Positions 28,201-36,597 of a stretch of 64,000 nt of DNA are shown here, in pieces (position 1 is the stretch's first letter; every line of letters starts with the position of its first letter). The notes below the pieces were generated by a model. It saw only the letters and a list, made by a program, of their open reading frames with translations, made no database searches and was not told where the DNA came from. The stretch covers positions 2,418,001 through 2,482,000 of the forward strand of contig JAXLQP010000001.1 in the NCBI GenBank assembly GCA_046331565.1, in the 5' to 3' direction. Both the position numbers and the translations under genes were made by a program. The stretch comes from DASRDU01 sp046331565. Its GTDB lineage: Bacteria; Acidobacteriota; Blastocatellia; RBC074.

Positions 28201-30219
28201 GTGACGCCACAAACCAGGACGCATGCCCTTGAATCAGTCACCGAAGCCACAGCCTGGTTGCGCGCCAGAAAAGAAGAGATTCGCGCCTTGTATCTGACCG
28301 ACCGGCTGTTGTCGGCCATCACCCGCAAGGGCAGTTCCAGCGAAACTCCGGCCCAGTCGCCGCCCGCCGTCAGCGAAGCTGTCGCCCGGCTGGAACAGGC
28401 CATCGCCCAGGGCAGTCCATCGCTGATTGCCGAGTTGCGCGATGAATTGTCCGGCGAACTGCAACTCTGGCGGCTGCTGATTTCCAGACACGATGCCCGC
28501 CTGACCGCTTATGAACTGCGCCGGTTCTGCAACCACGCCGACACCGCGCCCAACACACAGGCGCTGGCCGGACTGATGCGTTTCTATCGCAGCGTTTCGC
28601 ATATCAGCCAGTCACAAAGCAAATATGATTTCATCGCCTCGCGGCTGTTCACCGTGCGCGCCGCTGATCAGCGCCCGCGCCTGCGGTTCAGCCGCGATCA
28701 GATCGTGACGCACCTCGCGCGCATGTCCGCCACCTGGGATGAATCAATTCCCGCTGAAACCTGTGAGGCAGCGGTGATTGAATCAGCCACCGCTCAATTT
28801 TCCGGCTTCATCAGTGAACTGAAACAGGCCGGACGGCTCGGCGCTCTGAACGGCAGCCGCCTGTTTGAGCGCGTGCGCGAATTCAAGGCCAGCCTGGGCG
28901 AAAATTTTTATCAGCCTGAAATCACGGCTGCCGCGATTGAATGCAATGTGGCCTGCTTCAATCGCCTCGCGGCGCTGCTTGAAGCAGCGGGCCGTGAAAC
29001 CGGAACTGAAAAGATGATCGCGCTGATCGAACTGTTCAGCGACACGGCGGCGCTGCCCGCCGATCAGCCTGCCCGGCTGCGCGATGAAGAAATGGCCCGC
29101 CTCACTGAACAGGCCGACCCGGCAGAACAGGCTGAACTGAAAAATGCCATTGAACTGATGCAGGCTGAACCTGAAACTGAATCATCCGCCGGGGCAGCCT
29201 CGCTGCCTGTCAGCACAGTTGAATCAGGTGAGCCAGCAGAAGCATTCGCGGAAACATTGAATGACGCGGTGAGCGAAACAGCCGAAGAGTCTGCCGCCAG
29301 TGCCCCTGACCTCACCCCGGCAGAAATTGATTTGTCGGCTCTCGCTGCCACACTTGAAGAAATTGAGAACACCGAAGGCAATCGGGTCATCCTGACAATG
29401 TTCAGGCAGTCCTCGCCTGCCCTGCAGCGGTTCGACCTGCGGATGTTTCTCAGCCCGCTGTCCGGCGCAACCGATGAAGTGGTCGGCCACACCGATTTTC
29501 GCCGCCACGCGCTGACGCTGATTATCAGCGCCGATCACCTGCTGAATGCGGAAAACAGACCGGATGATGAATCCGAAGAGAGCCGGAAGGAAAAAATCTC
29601 AGGGCTGTTACAGGAAATCAGACAAGCCATCGCTGACCTGCAACAGATGACCGAACAGGCTGCGCAACAGGAACAACCGTCCATTGCGGCAGTGCTGAAT
29701 TACATTCTCAACTGCCTGCGCCAGGCACAGCAAACGCTGCAAACAGCCAGATTCGGTCGCTATGCCAGCCGCCTCGGTCAGGCCAGCGCAGATGCCGAAA
29801 ACGACCCGGCCAGTGAAGCCGGAACTGAAACCGCTGCGGCCAGAGCCTGGCAGGTCGTCAGCAAATACAAATGGCTGATTGTCGTTACGCTGCTGATTGC
29901 GACTGTCGGATTGTTTGCCGAACTTGCCACGCCGGATGCGCAGACGGTCGGGCGACAGAACGCCGATGTGCAGACCGTTGACCTCAGCCAGATGCCGGAT
30001 GGCAATCTGCTCAAAGCGGCCCGCACCCGGCGCAACATTATGATCTGCCTGGTGGGCGAACAGTGGACACAGCTTTCGGCTGATCAGCGACGCGAGAAGA
30101 TCAGGGCGTGGCAGGCCTTCGGCAGAACACGCGGCATTGAAACCATCACCCTGATTGACGCGCGCGGCGTTTCGGTCGGCAGCGCCTCACCCGAAAAGAT
30201 CACCATTGACAACACCTGA
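28201..30219 (+). CDS. Large membrane-anchored protein of unknown function
   Basis: About 670 residues with one transmembrane helix near residue 556-575 (WLIVVTLLIATVGLFAEL), so it is likely inner-membrane with a big N-terminal alpha-helical part and a ~100-residue C-terminal part. The N-terminal part is Ala/Glu/Leu-rich and predicted helical; a low-complexity acidic stretch (~residues 300-390) separates two helical regions. The end (QTVDLSQMPDG ... WQAFGRTRGIETITLIDARG) looks folded. I chose the GTG at 28201 with agagg 7 nt upstream; an in-frame ATG is at 28180. It follows the prepilin gene closely, so a role linked to pilus or envelope function is possible. No family recognised. Confidence 0.75.
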   Translation: MTPQTRTHALESVTEATAWLRARKEEIRALYLTDRLLSAITRKGSSSETPAQSPPAVSEAVARLEQAIAQGSPSLIAELRDELSGELQLWRLLISRHDARLTAYELRRFCNHADTAPNTQALAGLMRFYRSVSHISQSQSKYDFIASRLFTVRAADQRPRLRFSRDQIVTHLARMSATWDESIPAETCEAAVIESATAQFSGFISELKQAGRLGALNGSRLFERVREFKASLGENFYQPEITAAAIECNVACFNRLAALLEAAGRETGTEKMIALIELFSDTAALPADQPARLRDEEMARLTEQADPAEQAELKNAIELMQAEPETESSAGAASLPVSTVESGEPAEAFAETLNDAVSETAEESAASAPDLTPAEIDLSALAATLEEIENTEGNRVILTMFRQSSPALQRFDLRMFLSPLSGATDEVVGHTDFRRHALTLIISADHLLNAENRPDDESEESRKEKISGLLQEIRQAIADLQQMTEQAAQQEQPSIAAVLNYILNCLRQAQQTLQTARFGRYASRLGQASADAENDPASEAGTETAAARAWQVVSKYKWLIVVTLLIATVGLFAELATPDAQTVGRQNADVQTVDLSQMPDGNLLKAARTRRNIMICLVGEQWTQLSADQRREKIRAWQAFGRTRGIETITLIDARGVSVGSASPEKITIDNT

Positions 30220-30604
30220 AAAAAACCAGCCACGAATCAACACGAATTTGCACGAATCAAAAGCTGCTGACGTTCTGATTCGTCATTGAATCCCGCAATA
30301 CCAGCAAATTCTCCGCCCTTTTCTTCTCTGTGCCTCTGCGTGAAACTTATTCTCACGCAGAGGCGCAGAGACGCAGAGAGGAAGAGGATTAGTCTGCCGT
30401 ATTCTGATTCATGAAAATTCGTGTCAGATCACTTTTCAAGTGCGTGTCCGGGAAGTGTTGCGCGATTTGCCAGAATCGCGCTGACCTCGCCAGCGCACTG
30501 CTGGGCAAGCCACGCGATTCTGGCAAATCGCGTAACACCTCCTGCTTCCGTACACTGATCTGAAATCCGATCTGATTCGTGGCTGGTTTTCTTTCAGCCC
30601 TGCC
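30220..30604. repeat. Composite palindromic element between convergent genes
   Basis: No gene. Perfect 18-bp inverted repeats (aaaaccagccacgaatca at 30222-30239; complement at 30573-30590) bound 369 bp. Inside the left end cacgaat recurs every 10 nt; next comes a stem with 11-bp arms (cctctgcgtga / tcacgcagagg) and cgcagaga words every 8 nt (about 30332-30385); then a stem with 20-nt arms cgcgatttgccagaatcgcg (30461-30480) and its complement (30513-30532). Three unrelated hairpin families are nested in one element, ending exactly before both convergent stops. Confidence 0.85.
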
Positions 30605-33124
30605 TCACTGAATGTTTGCAATCATCGTCGTGATCTTTCTGACCACAGGCATCAGCGTCGGCGGATCGTAATTCGACATCGCGGCAATGACGTAACCCGT
30701 TTCGGGAAAGATGCGCAATTCAGCGGCAATGCCCGGCGCGCCGCCGTTATGGCCATAAAAGTGCAGCCCGTTCATTTTCAGATCGCCAAAGCCATAACCA
30801 TAACCGCCGTTCGGCCCCATCGGCACTTTCGCGGTCGTAATCAGTTCGGTTGATTTCTGGCTGAGCAGCTTGTGAGCGCGCAGCGCCTGGCTGAATTTCA
30901 GCAGGTCTTCGACGGTTGAATAACCGCCGCCAGCCGGGCCGCCGCGATTCGGGCGTGTGTCAGTGTTTTCGTGGCGCGGGCCACTGGCGGGCTGTTCATC
31001 ATCGCCCGTCGTGTAACCCATCGCCAGATTCTCAACCTGCCCGGTCATCTCGTAACAATCGGTGTTCGTCATTCCCGCAGGCTTGAAAATATGTTCGCGC
31101 ACGTAATCGTAATAACTCTGCCCCGACACTTTTTCGATGATTGCGCCGAGCACGATGAAACCTGAGTTGCTGTAATCGAACCGCGCCCCCGGCTCGAACC
31201 GCAGCGGCTCGTCAGCAAACAGCGCCAGGTAATCGTTCACCGTTCTGATGCTGCGCCGCCGTTCATCGAACTTTTTGTTCCAGTACGAACCAAGCCCCGA
31301 AGTGTGCGTCAGCAGGTGATGAATCGTGACTTTTGCGGTCACGTCTTTGTTCGGATAATCGGGCAGATATTTGCCGACCTTGTCATCGAATGAAAGCCTG
31401 CCGCGTTCGGCCAGTTGCGCGATGGCGACGGCAGTAAACATTTTGTTCATCGAACCGAGATTGAATTTTGTGTCGGTGCGGTTCGGCGCTTTGGTGGTTT
31501 TACTGGCCACGCCATACGCCTTTTTGAAAAGAGTCCTGCCGTCCTTTGCAATCAGCACCGCGCCTGAGAATTTGTCTTCAGCAGTCTGCTGCGTCAGAAA
31601 TGAATCAAGTTCGCTGACCATTTCAGCTTCGCTCAGCTTTTTGTTCGGCGTTGAAGCGGGCGCGGTTTCAGGCGGCGCAGCGTTCGCTGATGATTTCTCA
31701 GCCGGAGCCGACGCCGGTTGCACGCGAATGTTGTTGATGCCGTGCGGCGGGGCCGGAGAGACTTCGATTGAAAAGTTCAGCCACCGCCCGTCCTTCTTTG
31801 CCTGCACCAGCACTTCGATTTCAGTTTCAGCCGAACGCACGACGCTGTGCAGTTTCAGGCCGCCGCTCTGATTGTAAAAACCCATATCTTCATTGGCATT
31901 TCCATCATCGCCGCCGTGTTCGCGGTGAAAGCGGCGCAGCGTGTCAACGTTGCCGGTATTGAAAGCTTTGATGAAGTCGCCAAGCGTTTTTCCGGCGGCG
32001 GTGTTCGGCAGCGCCGGTTCCTGTTGCTGCGGCGGCGTCTGTGTCTGAGTGGTGGCCGACTTTTTCATTTCATCGAGTTCGCTCCGGGTAACGGTGATGA
32101 TGTTTTTGAGTTGTTCAGCCAGGCGCGGGTCGGTGATCTTTTTCTGCACTTCATTCAGCGCCATCAATTGCGCGGTCTTCAAAGCCTGCGCTGCCGGAAC
32201 GGCAAGATCAGGCTGCACGCCCGTGCCTTCCCAGTTGGTTTTTGTAATCGGATTGATGGCGCGGGCAAAGGGCACGCCGATCATAAACTGATCGCTCAGG
32301 CGATGCGGTTGCACCGGGTGCGCGCCGCCGCCGGTCACTTCACCGATGATCGTGGCGCGCTTCAGGTTTTTGAGGTTGTACGAAAATTCTTCTGCGCCCG
32401 AAAAAGTGCGGCGACTGGTCAGCACATAAACGGGTTTGTCGCCGCCGAATTTGCGGCCCGGCACCGATTCCTTTGTCCAGAACTCTTCGGTGCGATTGTC
32501 GGGGCGCGAATAAATATCGTTCAGGTGCGTGCGCTTGTCGAAAAGGTAACTCGACAGCAGCGCCACCATGGCCGGATCACCGCCGCCGTTCTGTCGCAGA
32601 TCAACAATCAGCGCGTCCGTATTGGCCAGAAACGTCATCGCTGCCGCAGCCGTTTCAGCCGCAAGTTCAGGATTTTCAAAACCGCGCAGGTCAAGATAAC
32701 CAACGTTGCCGCTCAGGCGTTCGACTTTTTCAAAGCTGAAATTGCGCTTTGCCGACATTTCGCGGTAACGCTGGCGCGCCTGAGGGTCTGAATCGGGGCC
32801 GTGCAGCGGGCCGTCGCCATTTGTATAAAAGACGCGCAGGTGCTTGTCGTGGCTGACTTCGCGCAGGTGTGTCGTCAGTGCCGTCGCAAAATCCGCAGGG
32901 CTGGTGATGTTGTCATATTCCTTCCGCTGCATTCGCTCGCGCAGCGCGGCTTCCATCTTCTTCGCGGTTTCAGGAAAGACGTAAAAATCGTTGAGGGCTT
33001 TGATGGCCCCGTCAATCACGCGCTGGCGGGCAGCGGCGTCAAGCGCCGGGTCGGGCGCGCCCTGTGACAAGGCCGGAACTGAACAGACGAACGCAAGAAT
33101 CAGCGACAGAATTAATTTCGACAT
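30605..33124 (-). CDS. S41 peptidase / serine beta-lactamase-fold fusion, exported
   Basis: An 839-residue protein with a signal peptide (to ~20). Part one (30-330) is an S41 (tail-specific protease) family domain with LIVDLRQNGGGDP and the catalytic TFSGAEEF (S242). A linker around 360-500 contains an NTF2-like stretch (LGDFIKAFNTGNVDTLRRFH) and a Pro/Ala-rich hinge. Part three (500-839) is a class C beta-lactamase/DD-peptidase fold: S558-M-N-K561, Y651-S-N653 and HNGG near the end. A ggaggaga ribosome site supports the start. Fusions of these two hydrolases are unusual in my experience; together they suggest a periplasmic enzyme acting on peptides or peptidoglycan. Confidence 0.88.
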   Translation of the reverse strand: MSKLILSLILAFVCSVPALSQGAPDPALDAAARQRVIDGAIKALNDFYVFPETAKKMEAALRERMQRKEYDNITSPADFATALTTHLREVSHDKHLRVFYTNGDGPLHGPDSDPQARQRYREMSAKRNFSFEKVERLSGNVGYLDLRGFENPELAAETAAAAMTFLANTDALIVDLRQNGGGDPAMVALLSSYLFDKRTHLNDIYSRPDNRTEEFWTKESVPGRKFGGDKPVYVLTSRRTFSGAEEFSYNLKNLKRATIIGEVTGGGAHPVQPHRLSDQFMIGVPFARAINPITKTNWEGTGVQPDLAVPAAQALKTAQLMALNEVQKKITDPRLAEQLKNIITVTRSELDEMKKSATTQTQTPPQQQEPALPNTAAGKTLGDFIKAFNTGNVDTLRRFHREHGGDDGNANEDMGFYNQSGGLKLHSVVRSAETEIEVLVQAKKDGRWLNFSIEVSPAPPHGINNIRVQPASAPAEKSSANAAPPETAPASTPNKKLSEAEMVSELDSFLTQQTAEDKFSGAVLIAKDGRTLFKKAYGVASKTTKAPNRTDTKFNLGSMNKMFTAVAIAQLAERGRLSFDDKVGKYLPDYPNKDVTAKVTIHHLLTHTSGLGSYWNKKFDERRRSIRTVNDYLALFADEPLRFEPGARFDYSNSGFIVLGAIIEKVSGQSYYDYVREHIFKPAGMTNTDCYEMTGQVENLAMGYTTGDDEQPASGPRHENTDTRPNRGGPAGGGYSTVEDLLKFSQALRAHKLLSQKSTELITTAKVPMGPNGGYGYGFGDLKMNGLHFYGHNGGAPGIAAELRIFPETGYVIAAMSNYDPPTLMPVVRKITTMIANIQ

Positions 33125-33354
33125 TGGCGATCTCCTCCTGGCTGTCAGTTACGGCGAGAGGCCGCCTGAGTTCCATTTTTCATCTGCGGTTTGTCTGCCT
33201 GCGCTGACAATTCATCAGAAATACCGGCCCTTCATCAGATACCTGCGGCCAGCCGCTCAGGCCCTCGTTATGCTGCGATCACGCGTTGTCACCGGCAGCG
33301 CGGCTCAGACGTGAATATGTCTGATTCAGATTTCGACAGAACCGGGAGGAAAAG

Positions 33355-34248
33355 ATGAATATCCGTTTTTATGGCAGCGTATCCAAAATCAGCGCAACCG
33401 CCTGTGCGCTGTTGCTTACTTTTATTCTGACTGCGCCGACACGCACTGCGGCTCAGACCACACGAACTGAAACCGCCGCTTCCTACATCGAACGCGGCAG
33501 AGCGTGGATGGCCAGAGGCGAACTGACGCGCGCGATTTCTGATCTTGATCTGGCCATCGCTTCCGATCCGAACTCACCGGCAGCGTGGTTCAATCGCGGG
33601 ATGATGCACACGCTCAACCACAACACCGAAGCCGCGCTGAGCGATTTTGACCGCGCGCTGCAACTCAATGAGCGGTATGTCGAGGCTTATCTTTATCGCG
33701 CTGAACTGCGCCGCACCCGGCGCGATTTTGACGGCGCGATCAGCGACAATACCAGAGCCATTGCCCTGAATCCGGCAGGCGTCACGGCGTGGCGCAATCG
33801 CGGCATTGCCCGGCGCGACCAGGGGCAGGCGGAACTGGCGCTTGAGGATTTCAATCACGCCCTCAGTCTCGACCCGAAAGCTGCCGTGATTTACCATCAT
33901 CGCGCCGCGACGCTGTGCCTGCTGGGCCGCTTTGATGAAGCCCTCGCTGATTTCGACACAGTGATCAGGCTCACGCCGCAGGTGGCCGAAGCCTGGAATG
34001 ATCGCGGCGTGGCGCGACACCAGCGCGGCGACGTGGCCGGAGCCATCAGCGATTACGACGAGGCCATCACCCTGAAACCGCAGATGGCCAGAGCCTGGCT
34101 CAATCGCGGCATTGCGCGGCTCGAACAGCAGCAGCCCGCCGCTGCCGAAACTGATTTCGCCGAATGCCTGCGCCTCGATCCGAAGCTGCAACCCGTCATC
34201 GAACAGCTTCGGCGTGAAAGTAAATCAGCAACTGTCAAGTCACCCTGA
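33355..34248 (+). CDS. Exported tetratricopeptide repeat protein
   Basis: A 297-residue protein with a signal peptide (cleavage near TAAQ at ~34) followed by about seven TPR units of 34 residues. Recurring features are AW.NRG...., a DFD.A, and L.P.A (e.g. SDLDLAIASDPNSPAAWFNR). TPR proteins are protein-protein scaffolds. A ggagg ribosome site precedes the ATG. It is divergent from the S41 fusion gene and followed by the LytS-type kinase, separated by a hairpin. No enzymatic domain. Confidence 0.85.
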   Translation: MNIRFYGSVSKISATACALLLTFILTAPTRTAAQTTRTETAASYIERGRAWMARGELTRAISDLDLAIASDPNSPAAWFNRGMMHTLNHNTEAALSDFDRALQLNERYVEAYLYRAELRRTRRDFDGAISDNTRAIALNPAGVTAWRNRGIARRDQGQAELALEDFNHALSLDPKAAVIYHHRAATLCLLGRFDEALADFDTVIRLTPQVAEAWNDRGVARHQRGDVAGAISDYDEAITLKPQMARAWLNRGIARLEQQQPAAAETDFAECLRLDPKLQPVIEQLRRESKSATVKSP

Positions 34249-34304
34249 CTGAACGAATCAAAGCGCGGAGCGTCTGGAGCGCGGTAGTCTGGCGCCGCTT
34301 TGGC

Positions 34305-34408
34305 AAAGAAATTTCCTCCACGAAGCGACACGAAGACCCACGAAGTGAAACAACAGCCTGTTGATCTTTCTTCGTGCTGTTTCGTGTGGCTTTGTGGAAA
34401 AATCTTTC
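34305..34408. repeat. Hairpin of cacgaag words spaced 10 nt
   Basis: The left arm (cctccacgaagcgacacgaa and on) and right arm (ttcgtgctgtttcgtgtggc) are imperfectly complementary; cacgaag occurs three times at 10-nt spacing. It lies between the TPR gene and the kinase gene and may end the TPR transcript. Confidence 0.75.
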
Positions 34409-34504
34409 CTGGATTCCAGAGTCTGCACGTGCCGGGCACGAAAGCGGCACCAGGCTGCACTCCAGACGCTTCACTCAACTGCTCACAGAAATGGTAACTG
34501 TTGC

Positions 34505-35680
34505 ATGTTTCGTCATCACCACCCACTGCTGAATCATCGCCACCGACACGGCGAAACTGCGCTGCCAGCGGGTTCATCTCTCGACTGTCCCTGCATTTTC
34601 GGGCAGAGCGTGGCCGAACGCTGGGGGTCGCGGCTGGCGCTGATTGTCGCGTCCACCATTACTTCGCTGCTGCTTGAAGTCTGGATCATCGGCAAGCCGC
34701 AACCGCACCCGCTGGCCTTTTGTGCGCTGCATTCGCTGATCTATTCGACCTGCATCGGGCTGCTGGTGCTGCACGCGATTTCGCTTTTTTCAGCGCGCAT
34801 CTCACGCCTGCCGTTCCCGTTCAACTGGATGCTGCTGCTGCTGACGATTCTGGTGTCGTCCACCATCGGCTGCGTCATCAGCGGAGTCATCGTCACGGCG
34901 CTCGGCTTTCACCCGTTCGATTACCTGCCGCAGCAGATTGTTCACAGTCTCAAAATTTCGCTGCTGCTGAGCCTCATCTTCGGCACCAGTTTTTACCTTT
35001 ATGAAAATCTGAAGAATCAGCTTGAGGAGGCGGCGCTTGAACTGCGCACCAGACAGCTTGAAGAGGAACGGGCGCGCAAGCTGGCCATCGCCGCGCAGCT
35101 TTCATCGCTTGAATCACGCGTGCGCCCGCATTTTCTCTTCAATACGCTCAATTCGATTTCGGCGCTGACGCGTGAAGATCCGCAGCGCGCTGAACGGATG
35201 GTTGAGCGGCTGTCGGCGCTGCTGCGGTTTTCGCTCGATTCAAATCACCGCAATACGGTGCTGCTGCGGGATGAAGTGAAAATCGTGAGCGATTATCTGG
35301 AGATTGAAAAAGTGCGCTTTGGCGAACGGCTGCGCTTCAGCATCGAAGCCGCGCCGGAAACGGGAACGCTCGAAGTGCCGCCGTTCGCCCTGCAAACACT
35401 GGTCGAGAACAGTATCAAGCACGGCCTGGCAGCCAGACGCGCGGGCGGCGAGATTCGCGTCAAAGCCGCCGCGCGCGGCGATCAGGTCAGCCTTGAAGTG
35501 TGGGATGACGGGCCGGGCTTCAGCGCCGATGCGATCATTGCCGGGCACGGCCTCGACAATCTGCAATCGCGCCTTGCGGCCCTGTTTGCCGACCGCGCCA
35601 CTTTCGACATTCGCCAGGAAGAGCGATTTACCGTAGCGGCCATTTCGCTGCCCGTCCCTGCGGCGCTGGTGAACCGATGA
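34505..35680 (+). CDS. LytS/YehU-type sensor histidine kinase
   Basis: A 391-residue membrane kinase of the His_kinase (PF06580) class. Four transmembrane helices occupy about 42-62, 73-95, 107-132 and 150-167, followed by a coiled linker. The H-box is RPHFLFNTLNS with H209, then the ATPase (FALQTLVENSIKHGLAARRAGG, VWDDGPGFS, GHGLDNLQSRL). The frame is open upstream to 34361 but there it translates the hairpin, so I start at the ATG at 34505; its ribosome site is weak. The stop overlaps the start of the regulator gene by 4 nt (ATGA), so the two are coupled. The signal sensed is unknown. Confidence 0.9.
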   Translation: MFRHHHPLLNHRHRHGETALPAGSSLDCPCIFGQSVAERWGSRLALIVASTITSLLLEVWIIGKPQPHPLAFCALHSLIYSTCIGLLVLHAISLFSARISRLPFPFNWMLLLLTILVSSTIGCVISGVIVTALGFHPFDYLPQQIVHSLKISLLLSLIFGTSFYLYENLKNQLEEAALELRTRQLEEERARKLAIAAQLSSLESRVRPHFLFNTLNSISALTREDPQRAERMVERLSALLRFSLDSNHRNTVLLRDEVKIVSDYLEIEKVRFGERLRFSIEAAPETGTLEVPPFALQTLVENSIKHGLAARRAGGEIRVKAAARGDQVSLEVWDDGPGFSADAIIAGHGLDNLQSRLAALFADRATFDIRQEERFTVAAISLPVPAALVNR

Positions 35681-36450
35681 CTGACCGGAAGCTCCAGGTT
35701 TTTCTGATTGACGATGAACCGCTCGCGTTGCGGCGACTGGCGCGACTGCTTGATGAAACCGGCAGAGTTGAAATCATCGGGCAGGAATCTGACCCTGAAG
35801 AAGCCCTGGCAAAACTGGCGGGCGTGAAGCCTGATGCGCTGTTTCTGGATATTCAGATGCCAGGGCTGAACGGCTTCGAGCTGCTCTCGCGGCTGGACGA
35901 TCAGCCGCTGGTGGTCTTTGCGACGGCCTACGATGAATACGCGCTGCGGGCCTTTGAAGTGAATTCGATTGATTACCTGCTCAAGCCGGTCGAGATGGCG
36001 CAGCTTGAACGCGCCCTCAGCAAACTTGAACGGCTTGCGGCTGCACCCGCACCGCCCGATCTGCATCAGGTCATCGCTCAGCTCGCCGCCGCCTTTCAGC
36101 CGCCGAAACAGAACCCGCCGAGCCGCATTGCCTCGCGCCTGGGCGAACGCATCAGATTCATTGACCTCGCGCAGATCACGCACTTTTTCGCGCAGGACAA
36201 ACTGACCTGGGCCGCCACCGCCGAAGCCAGCCACGTCGTTGACCGCACGATTTCAGAACTTGAACAGGAACTCGACCCGCAACGCTTCATCCGCATTCAT
36301 CGCGCCATTCTGCTCAACACCGATTACGTTGACGAAGTGCATGCGTGGTTCGGCGGTCGCCTCATCGTGCGCCTGAAAGACAGCCACCGCACCGAACTCA
36401 CCGTCGCCCGCGACCGCGTCAAAGACCTCAAAGACAGGCTCGGCTTCTGA
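35677..36450 (+). CDS. LytTR-type response regulator
   Basis: A 257-residue regulator. Its receiver has the full set of key residues: D12/D13, phospho-acceptor D58, T83 and K103. The C-terminal LytTR DNA-binding domain follows (FIDLAQITHFFAQDKLTW, RFIRIHRAILLNTDYVDEV). It is translated with the kinase immediately upstream (ATGA overlap), making a standard pair. The targets are not given by the sequence; LytTR regulators usually control envelope, autolysis, alginate or competence genes. A perfect palindrome lies 70 nt downstream, before the convergent receptor gene. Confidence 0.93.
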   Translation: MTDRKLQVFLIDDEPLALRRLARLLDETGRVEIIGQESDPEEALAKLAGVKPDALFLDIQMPGLNGFELLSRLDDQPLVVFATAYDEYALRAFEVNSIDYLLKPVEMAQLERALSKLERLAAAPAPPDLHQVIAQLAAAFQPPKQNPPSRIASRLGERIRFIDLAQITHFFAQDKLTWAATAEASHVVDRTISELEQELDPQRFIRIHRAILLNTDYVDEVHAWFGGRLIVRLKDSHRTELTVARDRVKDLKDRLGF

Positions 36451-36520
36451 ACCTCACCACCATCAGCCTGAAGAAATGGACAGGATTGACAGGAGATTGC
36501 ATTTTCGGTTTGGGGGATTC

Positions 36521-36571
36521 AACCGCTTGCTGACGCGCGCGGTACAGTACCGCGCGCGTCAGCAAGCGGTT
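36521..36571. repeat. Perfect 25-bp palindrome with a one-base centre
   Basis: Arms 36521-36545 and 36547-36571 are exactly complementary around a single A. The arm reads aaccgcttgctgacgcgc plus ggtac-type ends. It lies between the convergent regulator and receptor genes, with outer partial complementarity (attgca ... tgcaat). It could extrude as a cruciform or serve as a two-way terminator. Confidence 0.9.
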
Positions 36572-36597
36572 TTCTGCAATCCTGCCTGCTGACCGCT

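Noticed and set aside
31847..32791. 314-codon plus-strand open frame
   Set aside because: Antisense to the S41/beta-lactamase fusion whose active-site motifs are intact.
34361..34504. 48-codon N-terminal extension of the LytS-type kinase
   Set aside because: Translates the cacgaag hairpin and a Cys/Arg-rich stretch unlike a kinase N-terminus.
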